DNA of 64,000 nt, from assembly GCF_005503555.1 (NCBI RefSeq), contig NZ_SCNG01000008.1, positions 124,001 to 188,000 on the forward strand, in the 5' to 3' direction. How positions within the stretch are numbered: the first letter of the stretch is position 1; every line of letters starts with the position of its first letter. A model generated the notes under the pieces. The model worked only from the letters and a program-made list of their open reading frames with translations. It had not been told where the DNA came from and did not search any database. This document shows positions 51,251 to 61,000 of this stretch, piece by piece. The position numbers and the translations under genes are program-made. Source of the stretch: Rudaea sp. 3F27F6. Its GTDB lineage: Bacteria > Pseudomonadota > Gammaproteobacteria > Xanthomonadales > Rhodanobacteraceae.

Positions 51251-52921
51251 TTACTGATACAGCCCGCTTTCAAACTTTGCCAAATCCTGCTCGAGTCGCC
51301 ACTGCAATTGAGCCTTTGGATTGGCATTGAGAAACTGCGTGCAAGCAATGCTGGGCACTGCACCCGATGTCGCGCAGGGTGCGACTGTCGCTCCACCAAC
51401 ATGCGATTGCCACAGGCTGGCACCGGAAACAAACGCATACTCCAACCCGTTCCGCGCAATTTGCTTTAAATCGAGATAGCGCAGTCGATGCTCCTGCACT
51501 GCGCGCAAGTATTCGTTGGTCATGTCGCTGCGCAATACACCCTGGTCGTCCGTCGACAGTACTACGGGCACTCCAGCTTCGCGGTAAAGCGTCAATGGAT
51601 GGTCTCTTCCTTTCACACCGAGAATCGCCGCATTGCTGGACAGATTGATCTCCACCGCGACTCGATCGCGCGCCATGCGTTTCAACAGTTTCGGAGCCTC
51701 CCCTTCATAGGCGATATCGACGCCGTGACCGATGCGCTTGGCGCCGGCAATCTCCACCGCGTCGCGGATATGCGAATGCAGATCACGCGGCGGAACGAGG
51801 CCGAGTGTCAGTTCTCCGGCGTGAAGGGAGAGAGGCACTGCAGGATGCCTGCTCTTCAGGAAGGCCAGCATGCGCATATGCAAGGTGTAATCGCGCAAAG
51901 ACACCGGATCGTGCTCCGGTGCGGCGATGTTGACGCCGACAAAGCGCGGGTCGGCTTCCGCCATCGCGAAGCCGAGCGCAAACTCGGCGAATACCCGCGC
52001 CGCCGATTGATTTCGCCTTGCCGGAATTTGGTAGCGGACTTCGACAGCGCACGCCGGCGCGGGTTGAGCCGTTTTGCAGCCTTCGATAGCGGCGATCTCG
52101 GTATCGTAACCGTCGAATTCGGCACGCGCCTGCTCAATCACGGCGGGCAGTAGAGGATTCAATATCGAAGAAAGCGCGGCAAAGTCGTCGTCGGTGCCGG
52201 CCTTTGTTTCGACAGCCTGCTGCAACGCCCGCGCTGCCTTCGGCTTCACCATCAGTTCCACGTAGCCGACATGGTCGCGGGCGGCAGCCTCGCGCGTCAC
52301 GGCAATTGCCTTGCCGACATTGCCTTCCGCGGCGCCGCGAAACGCATCGAAGGTCGAAAAGAAACGGTCGTATCCCGCAACCGCCGGATCGCCGACGTGG
52401 TTTTCCCAACCGCGAACCGACAGCGTATCGATCGCCCGGCTGTAGCGCGCATAATCGTTCTCGGCAACGCCGCGAACCGGCATGCGCCCAGGCGTGTTGC
52501 AAGGCGGCTGGACGATGCGATAGCTGTCTGTGGCGATACAGAGATCGTCCGCGTCCGCCCAATGAAGATAGTCCTCCGCGTATACCGATCCGCCGAGGTG
52601 ATTGTGTAAATCGGCACCCTTCGGCATCGCCTGCAGGAACATACGCAGCTTTGGCGGGCTGTCGGCGATACGCTCGAAGTATGCTGCCGTCTGCATTTCT
52701 GCCGTCGCCTGATCCGATCTAGCAGCGGCCGATGCCGTCATCGCGAGGAGGAGGACGCTTAGCAGCAGAAATGCCGGTCGGCCGAACGCGCTTTGGATTG
52801 TACCTGAGCTTGCTGCGATTTCGCCTTGGCCGGGCGTAAAGCAGATAGCGGATACGCGTGTCGCGATGATTCGGAGAAGACGCGAACCTGCGTCGCGGTC
52901 GAAAGCGGCCATGGGAATCAT
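51251..52921 (-). CDS. Secreted adenosine deaminase-like hydrolase
   Basis: A 556-residue member of the adenosine/AMP deaminase superfamily, related to extracellular ADGF-type enzymes. The zinc and catalytic motifs are complete: PKGADLHNHLGGSVYAEDYL, SLHAGELTLGL, RIGHGVDIAYE and VVLSTDDQGVLRSDMTNEY. It would deaminate adenosine or a related purine nucleoside outside the cytoplasm. The N-terminus is unusual: the hydrophobic signal (FLLLSVLLLAMTASAAA) begins only near residue 50, after a 49-residue lead. No ATG, GTG or TTG was seen closer to it in frame, so either a rare start is used or the lead is real. It is not part of an obvious operon. Confidence 0.88.
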   Translation of the reverse strand: MIPMAAFDRDAGSRLLRIIATRVSAICFTPGQGEIAASSGTIQSAFGRPAFLLLSVLLLAMTASAAARSDQATAEMQTAAYFERIADSPPKLRMFLQAMPKGADLHNHLGGSVYAEDYLHWADADDLCIATDSYRIVQPPCNTPGRMPVRGVAENDYARYSRAIDTLSVRGWENHVGDPAVAGYDRFFSTFDAFRGAAEGNVGKAIAVTREAAARDHVGYVELMVKPKAARALQQAVETKAGTDDDFAALSSILNPLLPAVIEQARAEFDGYDTEIAAIEGCKTAQPAPACAVEVRYQIPARRNQSAARVFAEFALGFAMAEADPRFVGVNIAAPEHDPVSLRDYTLHMRMLAFLKSRHPAVPLSLHAGELTLGLVPPRDLHSHIRDAVEIAGAKRIGHGVDIAYEGEAPKLLKRMARDRVAVEINLSSNAAILGVKGRDHPLTLYREAGVPVVLSTDDQGVLRSDMTNEYLRAVQEHRLRYLDLKQIARNGLEYAFVSGASLWQSHVGGATVAPCATSGAVPSIACTQFLNANPKAQLQWRLEQDLAKFESGLYQ

Positions 52922-53094
52922 CCGGCGAAATTACGTGGCAAAGTCTATTGGATCCCGCGCCTACTCCAACGGGATTTCCGCACAGCAGACGGATACGTTC
53001 CGACACTGAAATTATGCCCGCGCGCATCGCTTTGGGGCAACGCTGCGACACCGCGAATGCAGCCCGAAAATAGATCAAAGCAGCGTGCGACCGC

Positions 53095-53547
53095 TCAATC
53101 AAGCTCCTCTGCCAACCCCAATCTCACGCCGACTTTTTTGAGCAAATCGATCAGCATTTCGCGATCCTGCTGACTGAGCGATGCGATCGCATTTTTCTCA
53201 ACGTCCATCAAAGCCTTCCGCGCCGAGGGAAGGCGTTTTACTGCCGAATCCGTCAGCGAGATCAGCGCACTTCGCCCATCGTCTGGATTCGGCACTCGCT
53301 GCACGATGTCGTCGCGCTCCATCCGCGCCACCACTTGCGTCATTGAAGGCGGTTCGACACCGGCGCTGCGAGCCAACTCGATCAGCGACGTCGGCTCTCC
53401 GCTTTTGAGCGTTCTCAGCACGGACAGCTGACCCACGCTGAAACCCAGTGGTTTCAGCGCATCATCCTGCGCACGAAGCAACGATCGAGATACGCGGTTG
53501 ATCCAAAAAGAGACGGATTCGCGTGGAGCCCAAGGCGATTCTGTCAT
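53095..53547 (-). CDS. MarR-family transcriptional regulator
   Basis: A 150-residue MarR protein. The winged HTH occupies residues about 35-100: FSVGQLSVLRTLKSGEPTSL, IELARSAGVEPPSMTQVVARM and the wing RDDIVQRVPNPDDGRSALIS with its conserved D-x-R. It is divergent from an FAD monooxygenase gene, with 57 bp between the starts that contain two palindromes. Repression of both genes and release by a phenolic or antibiotic-like ligand would be the usual MarR scheme; the ligand is unknown. Confidence 0.92.
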   Translation of the reverse strand: MTESPWAPRESVSFWINRVSRSLLRAQDDALKPLGFSVGQLSVLRTLKSGEPTSLIELARSAGVEPPSMTQVVARMERDDIVQRVPNPDDGRSALISLTDSAVKRLPSARKALMDVEKNAIASLSQQDREMLIDLLKKVGVRLGLAEELD

Positions 53548-53551
53548 TTAC

Positions 53552-53583
53552 TTAGCATCCTAAATATAATATAAGGTACCTAA
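53552..53583. promoter_or_regulatory. Two MarR operator candidates spaced by two helical turns
   Basis: TTAGCATCCTAA (53552-53563) and TAAGGTACCTAA (53572-53583) are both near-perfect 12-bp palindromes with TTAG/CTAA-like arms. Their centres are 20 bp apart, so two dimers would bind the same DNA face. They cover the short promoter region shared by the MarR gene and the FAD monooxygenase gene. Confidence 0.6.
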
Positions 53584-53604
53584 CTAATTTAAAGCGAGCT
53601 ATCG

Positions 53605-54735
53605 ATGATGTCCAGTGCGCGTCCGATCGCAATCGTGGGAGCAGGCCCAGGCGGCCTGATGCTCGGTTGTTTGCTGCAATCCCAAGGCTTCGACGTCTCG
53701 ATCTTCGAGGCCGACAGTCACGCCGGTGCGCGCCGCCAGGGCGGCTCGCTGGACCTTCACGCCGATTCGGGGCTGCTGGCGATTGAGGAAGCCGGTCTGC
53801 GCAGGGAATTCGACGCGCTGGCCCGCTACGAGGACCAGTGCGACTCGTTCTACGATCAGGAAGGCAATCTTCTGCTTACCCGCGATTTTTCAGAGGCCGT
53901 TCGTCCCGAGATCGACCGCGGCCAGCTTCGCGATCTGCTGCTCGCAAAGTTGGCGCCGGGCACGGTGCGGTGGAATATAAAAATCCAAGGGGTTGCCTCC
54001 GCCGCCGAGGGTCATCGCTTGATGAGCGACGAGGGTGACGTCGGTCGCTTCGATCTCGTCGTAGGTGCGGACGGAGCCTGGTCACGCGTCCGCAAACTGA
54101 TAACGCCTCAGACGCCGCAGCCGACCGGGCTCGTCTACTACGAATGGGACATCGAAAACATCGATGTTTTGCATCCCGCCCTGGCCGCCTTGCTGCCGCG
54201 TGGAAAAATCGGCGCCGTCGCGATCGATCGCGGCCTCATTGCCCAGCGCAGCAGTGGCGGCCAGGTAAAAGTGTATTTGCTCATTCGAGACGATGCCGGC
54301 GAAATCGGCAGATTGAATCGGGACACGCGCGTCGACGTCAGCGAACTGCTGCATCATCTCGACGGATGGAGCGATTCCCTGCGCGCCTTCGCGCTCGCGG
54401 CGAACGGCTTTGCCCAGTTCAGATCCTTGTGCGTCTTACCGGGCGGCACAGCATGGCCGTCGATTGCCGGAATCACGCTCTTGGGAGATGCCGCACATGT
54501 CATGGCGCCTTTTGGCGGCGAAGGCGTCAATATGGCGTTGGAAGACGCGCGTCAGTTGGCCCATTGCCTCGTCCAGAATTCCGATTGGAATGCCGCCACC
54601 GCCGACTACGAGCGTGCCATGCTGGCTCGTGTCAAAGATATCGCCGAACGTTGCAATGCCGCTGCGTTCACTTGGCCCAGACAAACCTTAGCCATGATCG
54701 AAAAGATCAGAGCGCAACCCTCTGCAGTGACCTAA
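53605..54735 (+). CDS. FAD-dependent aromatic monooxygenase (TetX/salicylate-hydroxylase-like)
   Basis: A 376-residue flavoprotein monooxygenase. Motif 1 is IAIVGAGPGGLMLGCLLQSQ (FAD loop GAGPGG at about 11-16). Motif 2 is VVGADGAWSRVRK, and the second FAD motif is GDAAHVMAPFGGEGVNMA near residue 300. The overall arrangement is that of class A hydroxylases acting on small aromatics or, in the TetX branch, tetracyclines; nothing in the sequence decides between them. ATG codons at 53605 and 53608 are adjacent alternatives. It is under probable control of the divergent MarR protein. Confidence 0.9.
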   Translation: MMSSARPIAIVGAGPGGLMLGCLLQSQGFDVSIFEADSHAGARRQGGSLDLHADSGLLAIEEAGLRREFDALARYEDQCDSFYDQEGNLLLTRDFSEAVRPEIDRGQLRDLLLAKLAPGTVRWNIKIQGVASAAEGHRLMSDEGDVGRFDLVVGADGAWSRVRKLITPQTPQPTGLVYYEWDIENIDVLHPALAALLPRGKIGAVAIDRGLIAQRSSGGQVKVYLLIRDDAGEIGRLNRDTRVDVSELLHHLDGWSDSLRAFALAANGFAQFRSLCVLPGGTAWPSIAGITLLGDAAHVMAPFGGEGVNMALEDARQLAHCLVQNSDWNAATADYERAMLARVKDIAERCNAAAFTWPRQTLAMIEKIRAQPSAVT

Positions 54736-54999
54736 GCAGAATCTACGGTTAGCTGCCCTTTCCTACCCACGATAAGGTTCTTTGATCGGCACCCCGCGGG
54801 CAGTCCGGATCGGCCACTGATGCAGCCAGGTGACATCGAGCCATTTGCACAGAGTCCTTCACCATCGCGTTGCCGCCCGAGGCATCGGTCGCGATCGTCT
54901 CGACAACATAGCGTCGAGCGAAAAGATCCGTCTCGCGCCGATAGGACATGATCGCCGCGATCGCCGTTCTCCTTGTGATTTTCCGCAGGAGAGTCGCAT
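54736..54999. other. Intergenic stretch, no gene recognised
   Basis: 264 bases between the monooxygenase stop and the terminator of the giant surface protein. A minus-strand frame of about 65 codons reads plausibly (ETDLFARRYVVETIATDASG) but has no recognisable family and no ribosome binding site. It may be a gene remnant. Confidence 0.35.
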
Positions 55000-55029
55000 A
55001 AAAAAAAGCCCCGGCACCGCCGGGGCTTT
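55000..55029 (-). terminator. Intrinsic terminator of the giant DUF11 protein gene
   Basis: AAAGCCCCGGC (55005-55015) and GCCGGGGCTTT (55019-55029) form a perfect 11-bp stem with a 3-nt loop. On the minus strand it is followed by an eight-T run. It lies 37 bp after the stop at 55066 and is a textbook rho-independent terminator. Confidence 0.92.
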
Positions 55030-55065
55030 CGGTTCTCGCGAAATGTCATCCGTCTGGGCGGATGC

Positions 55066-58000
55066 TCATCGCCTGCCGCGCAGCCCTGCGATCGCGGGGT
55101 ACGCCAGCATGATGACCATCAGCCAGAGCATCCAGTTCGAGTCGATCGGCGATGGCACCACCGGCACAGGCGGCGTGTACTGTGCTGAGCCCTGTACCGC
55201 CTGTGCGCACGCCGTCACGTTGCTCGTGTTGTTCTGCGGATCCCAGCAGGCCGAGGCCGTGTTCGTCACTGCGACCGGGCCTTTTACGAACCGCGCCTGG
55301 AACACGATGGACAGCCGGTTCGGTCCCGCTGCGCCATTGGCGACGCCGAAGTCCGATTGCATCAGCGCGTCCACCACGATGCGGTTGTTCGCTGCATCGA
55401 AGGCGCACTTGCTGATGGTCGATGAACCAAACGTCGTACACGTCAGCGTACCGCTTACGAACGTCATGTTCGCCGGCATCGGGTCGCGTATCTCCAGATT
55501 CTGCGCCGCCAGGTTGCGGTTGTTGTCGACCACGATCGTCCACAACAGGGTTTGCGCATCGACGAGCGTCGCGCCCTTGTTGATGAACGGCGGATCGAAA
55601 ATGTTCGGCGGCGAGCTTGTCGTCGTGCCGGTGCACGGAGGCGGCGTGTTGTTCGGCGTGCACAATCCACCCGTCGGCGGCGTCACGCTGACGGTATTCG
55701 TCACTGACCCACTCGGCGCTGCGCTGACCGTCGCGGTGATCGTGTAGACCACACTGGCACCGACCGGCAAGGTCGCAATCGTCTCGTTCAACGCACCGCT
55801 GTACGGACCCGCCCCGTTCGGACATATCGCCCCGCCCGACGCCGCGCACGTCGTCGAATAGGACGCCAGACCGGTCGCGATCGGATCGGACACCTGCGTG
55901 CCGTTGGCCGGCACCGCGCCGGTGTTGGCCACCGTCACCGTGTAGACGATGGTGCCGCCCGGATTCAGCGTCGGCGTATTCGCCGTCTTGGTGACGCTGA
56001 CCTGCGGTACCGGCGGCACGACCACCGTGCTCGTGCACGGCGGCTGCGTGTTGGCCGGTGTGCACAGGCTGCCCGTCGGCGGTGTTGCCGCGGCCGTGTT
56101 GGTGACGTGTGCCGGCGGCGTCGCATTTACCGTCGCGGTCACTGTGTAGGTCACCGAGCTGCCGGCCGGGAACGTGGCCAGGGTTTCACTCAGCGCGCCG
56201 TTGCCGCTCGCATGCGGACAGACCGCACCGCCGGCGACGCTGCAGGTCCAGGTCTGGCCGGCGATGCCGCTCGGGATCGGATCGGACACCACGGTGCCGG
56301 CAGCACTTACGCTGCCCGTATTGCTCGCCACGATCGTGTACACGATCGCGCCGTTCGGCGTCAGCGTCGTCGCCGGCGTGCTCTTCTGGATGCTCACCTG
56401 CGGCACCGGCGGCACCGTCACCGTGCTGTTGCACGGCGGCGGCGTATTGTCCGGGGTGCAGACGCTGCCGGTCGGCGGCGTCGCCGTCGCCGTGTTGACC
56501 ACGTGCGCCGGCGGATTTGCGCTCACCGTCGCGGTCACCGTGTAGGTCACCGCGCTGCCGCCCGGGAAGGTCGCCAAGGTCTCGCTCAACGCACCGCTGC
56601 CCGATGCGTTCGGGCACGCAGCACCGCCGTTTGCCGCACACGTCCAAGTCTGACTCGCGATGCCAGCCGGAATCGGATCGGACACCACCGTGCCCGCCGC
56701 ACTCACCGCACCGCTGTTGCTCGCCACGATCGTGTACGTGATCGCGCCGTTCGGCGGCAGTGTCGTCGCGGGCGTGCTCTTCTTGATGCTCACCTGCGGC
56801 ACGGGCGGCACGGTCACCGTGCTGTTGCACGGCGGCGGCGTGTTGCCCGGCGCGCAGACGCTGACGGTCGGCGGCGTCGCCGTCGCCGTGTTGGTCACGT
56901 GCGCCGGCGGATTCGCGCTGACCGTCGCGGTCACCGTGTACGTCACGGTGCTGCCGCCCGGGAACGTCGCCAGCGTCTCATTGAGCGCGCCGCTGCCCGA
57001 TGCGTTCGGACATGCGCCACCGCCGCTCGCCGCACACGTCCAGGTCTGGCTCGCGATGCCCGCTGGAATCGGATCGGATACCACCGTGCCCGTCGCGCTG
57101 ACGTTGCCGCTGTTTTTCGCCACGATCGTGTACGTGATCGTGCCGCCCGGCGTCAGCGTCGTCGCGTTCGTGCTCTTGGCGATGCTTATCTGAGGCACCG
57201 GCGTGCCGGTCACCGTCGCGCTGCACGGCGGAGTCGTATTGCCCGGCGTGCACACGCCCCCGCCCGGCGGCGTGGTCGTCGCGGTGTTGATCACCTGCGC
57301 GGGGGGATTCGCACTCACCGTCGCGGTCACCGTATACGTCACCGTGTTGCCCGGATCGAACTCCAGCAAAGTTTCGTTCAACGCCCCCGTACCGCTGAGG
57401 TTCGGGCACGTCGCGCCGCCGCTCGCCGCACACGTCCAGGTCTGGCTCGCAATGCCGGCCGGGATCGGATCGGATACGACCGTATTGTCCGCATCGACCG
57501 AGCCCGTGTTGGTCACCACGATCGTGTAGACGACCGTGCCGCCCGGGATCAACGTCGAAGTGCTCGCCGTCTTGGTGATGCCGATCTGCGGCACCGGCGG
57601 CACGATCACCGTACTGTTGCACGGCGGCGGCGTGTTGCTCGGTTCGCAGACGCCGCCGGTCGGCGGCGTCGCCGTCGCCGTATTGGTCACGTGCGCCGGC
57701 GGATTGGTGCTGATCACCGTGGCGGTGACCGTATACGTGGCCGTGCTGCCGGCCGGGAACGTCGTCAGTGTTTCGCTCAACGCACCGGTTCCGCTCGGAT
57801 TCGGGCACGCCGCACCGCCCGTGGCGGCGCAGGTCCAGGTCTGGCCCGAGATCCCGGACGGAATCGGATCGGCCACCGTCGTACCCGACGCGGCTACCGT
57901 ACCGACGTTGCTCGCCACGATCGTGTAGACCACCGTGCCGCCTGGCGTCAGCGTCGTCGCGGTCGTGCTCTTCTGGATGCTGATCTGCGGCACCGGCGGC

Positions 58001-61000
58001 ACCGCCACCGTGCTTGAGCACGGCGGCGGCGTATTGTTCGGCGTGCAGAGACTGCCGATCGGCGGCGTCGCCGTCGCCGTGTTGACCACGTGCGCCGGCG
58101 GATTGGCATTGACCGTCGCCGTCACCGTGTACGTCACCGCGCTGCCGGCCGGGAATGTCGCCAGCGTTTCGCTCAGCGCACCGTTGCCGCTCGCGTTCGG
58201 ACAGGCCGCTGCGCCGCTCGCCGCGCAGGTCCAGCTCTGGCTGGCGATGCCGGCCGGCAGCGGATCGGCCACCACCGTGCCGTCTGCAGCGACGGCGCCT
58301 GTGTTGCTTGCCACGATCGTGTAGACGATCGTGCCGTTCGGCGTCAGTGTCGTCGTCGGCGTGCTCTTGACGATACTCACCTGCGGGTACGGCGGCACAA
58401 CGACCGTGCTGTTGCACGGCGGGGTCGTGTTGTCCGGCGTGCACACGCTACCGATCGGCGGCGTTGCGCTCGCGGTGTTGGTCACGTGCGCAGGCGGATT
58501 CGCGACGACGGTCGCCGTCACCGTGTAAGTCACCGAACTGCCGGCCGGGAAGATCGCCAACGTCTCGCTGAGCGCGCCGCTGCCGCTCGGGTTCGGGCAC
58601 GAGGCACCGCCGGTCACCGCGCTACAGGCCCAGGTCTGGCTGGCGATGCCGGCCGGGATCGGATCGGACACCAGCGTGCCCGCGGCACTCACGCTGCCGG
58701 TGTTGCTCGCCACGATCGTGTAGACAATCGTGCCGCCCGGCGTCAGCGTCGTTGTCGACGTGTTCTTGACGATGCTCACCTGCGGCACCGGCGGCACCGT
58801 CACCGTGCTGTTGCATGGCGGCGGCGTGTTCCCCGGCGTGCACACACTGGTGGTCGGCGGCGTCGCCGAGGCGGTGTTGGTCACATGCGCCGGCGGATTC
58901 GCGCTCACCGTCGCCGTTACCGTATAGGTCGCAGAGCTTCCGGCCGGGAAGGTCGCCAGCGTCTCGTTCAAGTTGCCGCTGCCCGAGGCATTCGCGCACA
59001 CGGCACCGCCGCTGGCTGCGCAGGTCCAGGTCTGGCTCGCAATGCCGGCCGGAATCGGATCGGACACCAGCGTGCCGTTCGCGCTCACCGAACCGGTATT
59101 GCTCGCCACGATCGTGTAGGTGATCGTGCCGCCCGGCGTCAGTGTCGTCGCCGGCGTGCTCTTCTGGATGCTCACTTGCGGCACCGGCGGTACCGTCACG
59201 GTGCTGTCGCACAGAGGCGCCGTGTTGCCCGGCGTGCAGACGCTGCCGGTCGGCGGCGTCAGCGTCGCGGTGTTCGTCACGTGGGACGGCGGATTGGCAA
59301 CGACCGTCGCCGTCACCGTGTAGGTCACAAAGCTACCCGCGGGGAACGTCGCCAGCGTCTCGCTCAGCGCACCGCTGCCGCTCGCATTCGGGCAGGCGGC
59401 ACCGCCGCTCGCTGCGCACGTCCAGGTCTGGCTCGCGATACCGGTCGGGATCGGGTCGGACACGAGCGTGCCCGCCGCACTCACGCTGCCGGTGTTGCTC
59501 GCCACGATCGTGTAGGTGATCGTGCCGCCCGGAGTCAGCGTCGTCGCCGGCGTGCTCTTCTGAATATTCACCTGCGGCACCGGCGGCACCGTGACCGTGC
59601 TCGGACAGGGCGACGGCGTGTTGTTCGGCTCGCATACACTGCCGGTCAAGGTACCTGTGGCGGTGTTGGTCACATGCGCCGGCGGGTTCGCGCTCACTGT
59701 CGCCGTAATCGTATAGGTCACCGCACTGCCCGCCGGGAACGTCGCCAGCGTCTCGTTCAAATTGCCGCTGCCGGCGGCATTGGAGCAGACCGCGCCGCCG
59801 CTGGCCGCGCAAGTCCAGGTCTGGCTCGCGATGCCGGTCGGCATCGCGTCGGCGACCACCGTGCCCGACGCATCGACCGTGCCGGCGTTGCTCGCCACGA
59901 TCGTGTAGACGATCGTGCCGCCCGGCGTCAGCGTCGTCGTGTTCGTGCTCTTCTGGATGCTGATCTGCGGCATCGGCGGCACGGTCACCGTGCTCGGACA
60001 GGGCGACGGCGTGTTGTTCGGCTCGCACACGCTGCCCGTCAACGTGCCCGTCGCGGTGTTGGTCACGTGCGCCGGCGGATTCGCACTCACCGTCGCCGTC
60101 ACCGTGTAGGTCACCGAACTGCCTGCCGGGAATGTGGCGAGAGTTTCGCTCAGACTGCCCGCGCCGCTCGGATTCGGGCAGACCGCTCCGCCACTGGCCG
60201 CGCAGGTCCAGGTCTGGCTCGCGATACCGGCCGGAATCGCGTCGGCCACCACCGTGCCCGAGGCATCGACCGTGCCGGCGTTGCTCGCCACGATCGTGTA
60301 GACGATCGTGCCGCCCGGCGTCAGTGTCGTTGCCGGCGTGCTCTTCTGGATGCTGATCTGTGGCACCGGCGGCACCGTCACCGTACTCTTGCACGGCGGC
60401 TGCGTGTTGTCCGGCGTGCAAACACTGCCGGTCGGCGGCGCAGCCGTTGCCGTGTTGGTGACGTGGGCCGGCGGATTCGCGGCCACCGTCGCCGTCACCG
60501 TATAGGTCACGAAGCTACCTGCCGGGAATGTCGCGAGGGTTTCGCTCAGCGCACCGCTGCCGCCGGCGTGCGCACACGCGGCACCGCCGCTCGCAGCGCA
60601 AGTCCAGCTCTGGCTCGCGATGCCGGCCGGGATCGGATCGGCCACGACCGTGCCTGCCGCATCGACTGTGCCGGTATTGCTCGCCACGATCGTGTAGACG
60701 ATCGTGCCGCCCGGCGTCAGCGTCGTCGCCGGCGTGCTCTTCTGGATGCTCACCTGCGGCACCGGCGGCACCGTCACCGTGCTATGGCACGGCGGCTGCG
60801 TGTTGTCCGGCGTGCAAACACTGCCGGTCGGCGGTGTCGCTGTCGCGGTGTTGATCACGTGCGCCGGCGGGTTTGCGCTCACTGTTGCAGTTACTGTGTA
60901 AGTTACTGCACTGCCGGCGGGGAATGTGGCGATGGTTTCATTCAATGCGCCGGCGCCGATCGCGTTCGGACACACCGCGCCGCCGCTCGCCGCACAGTTC

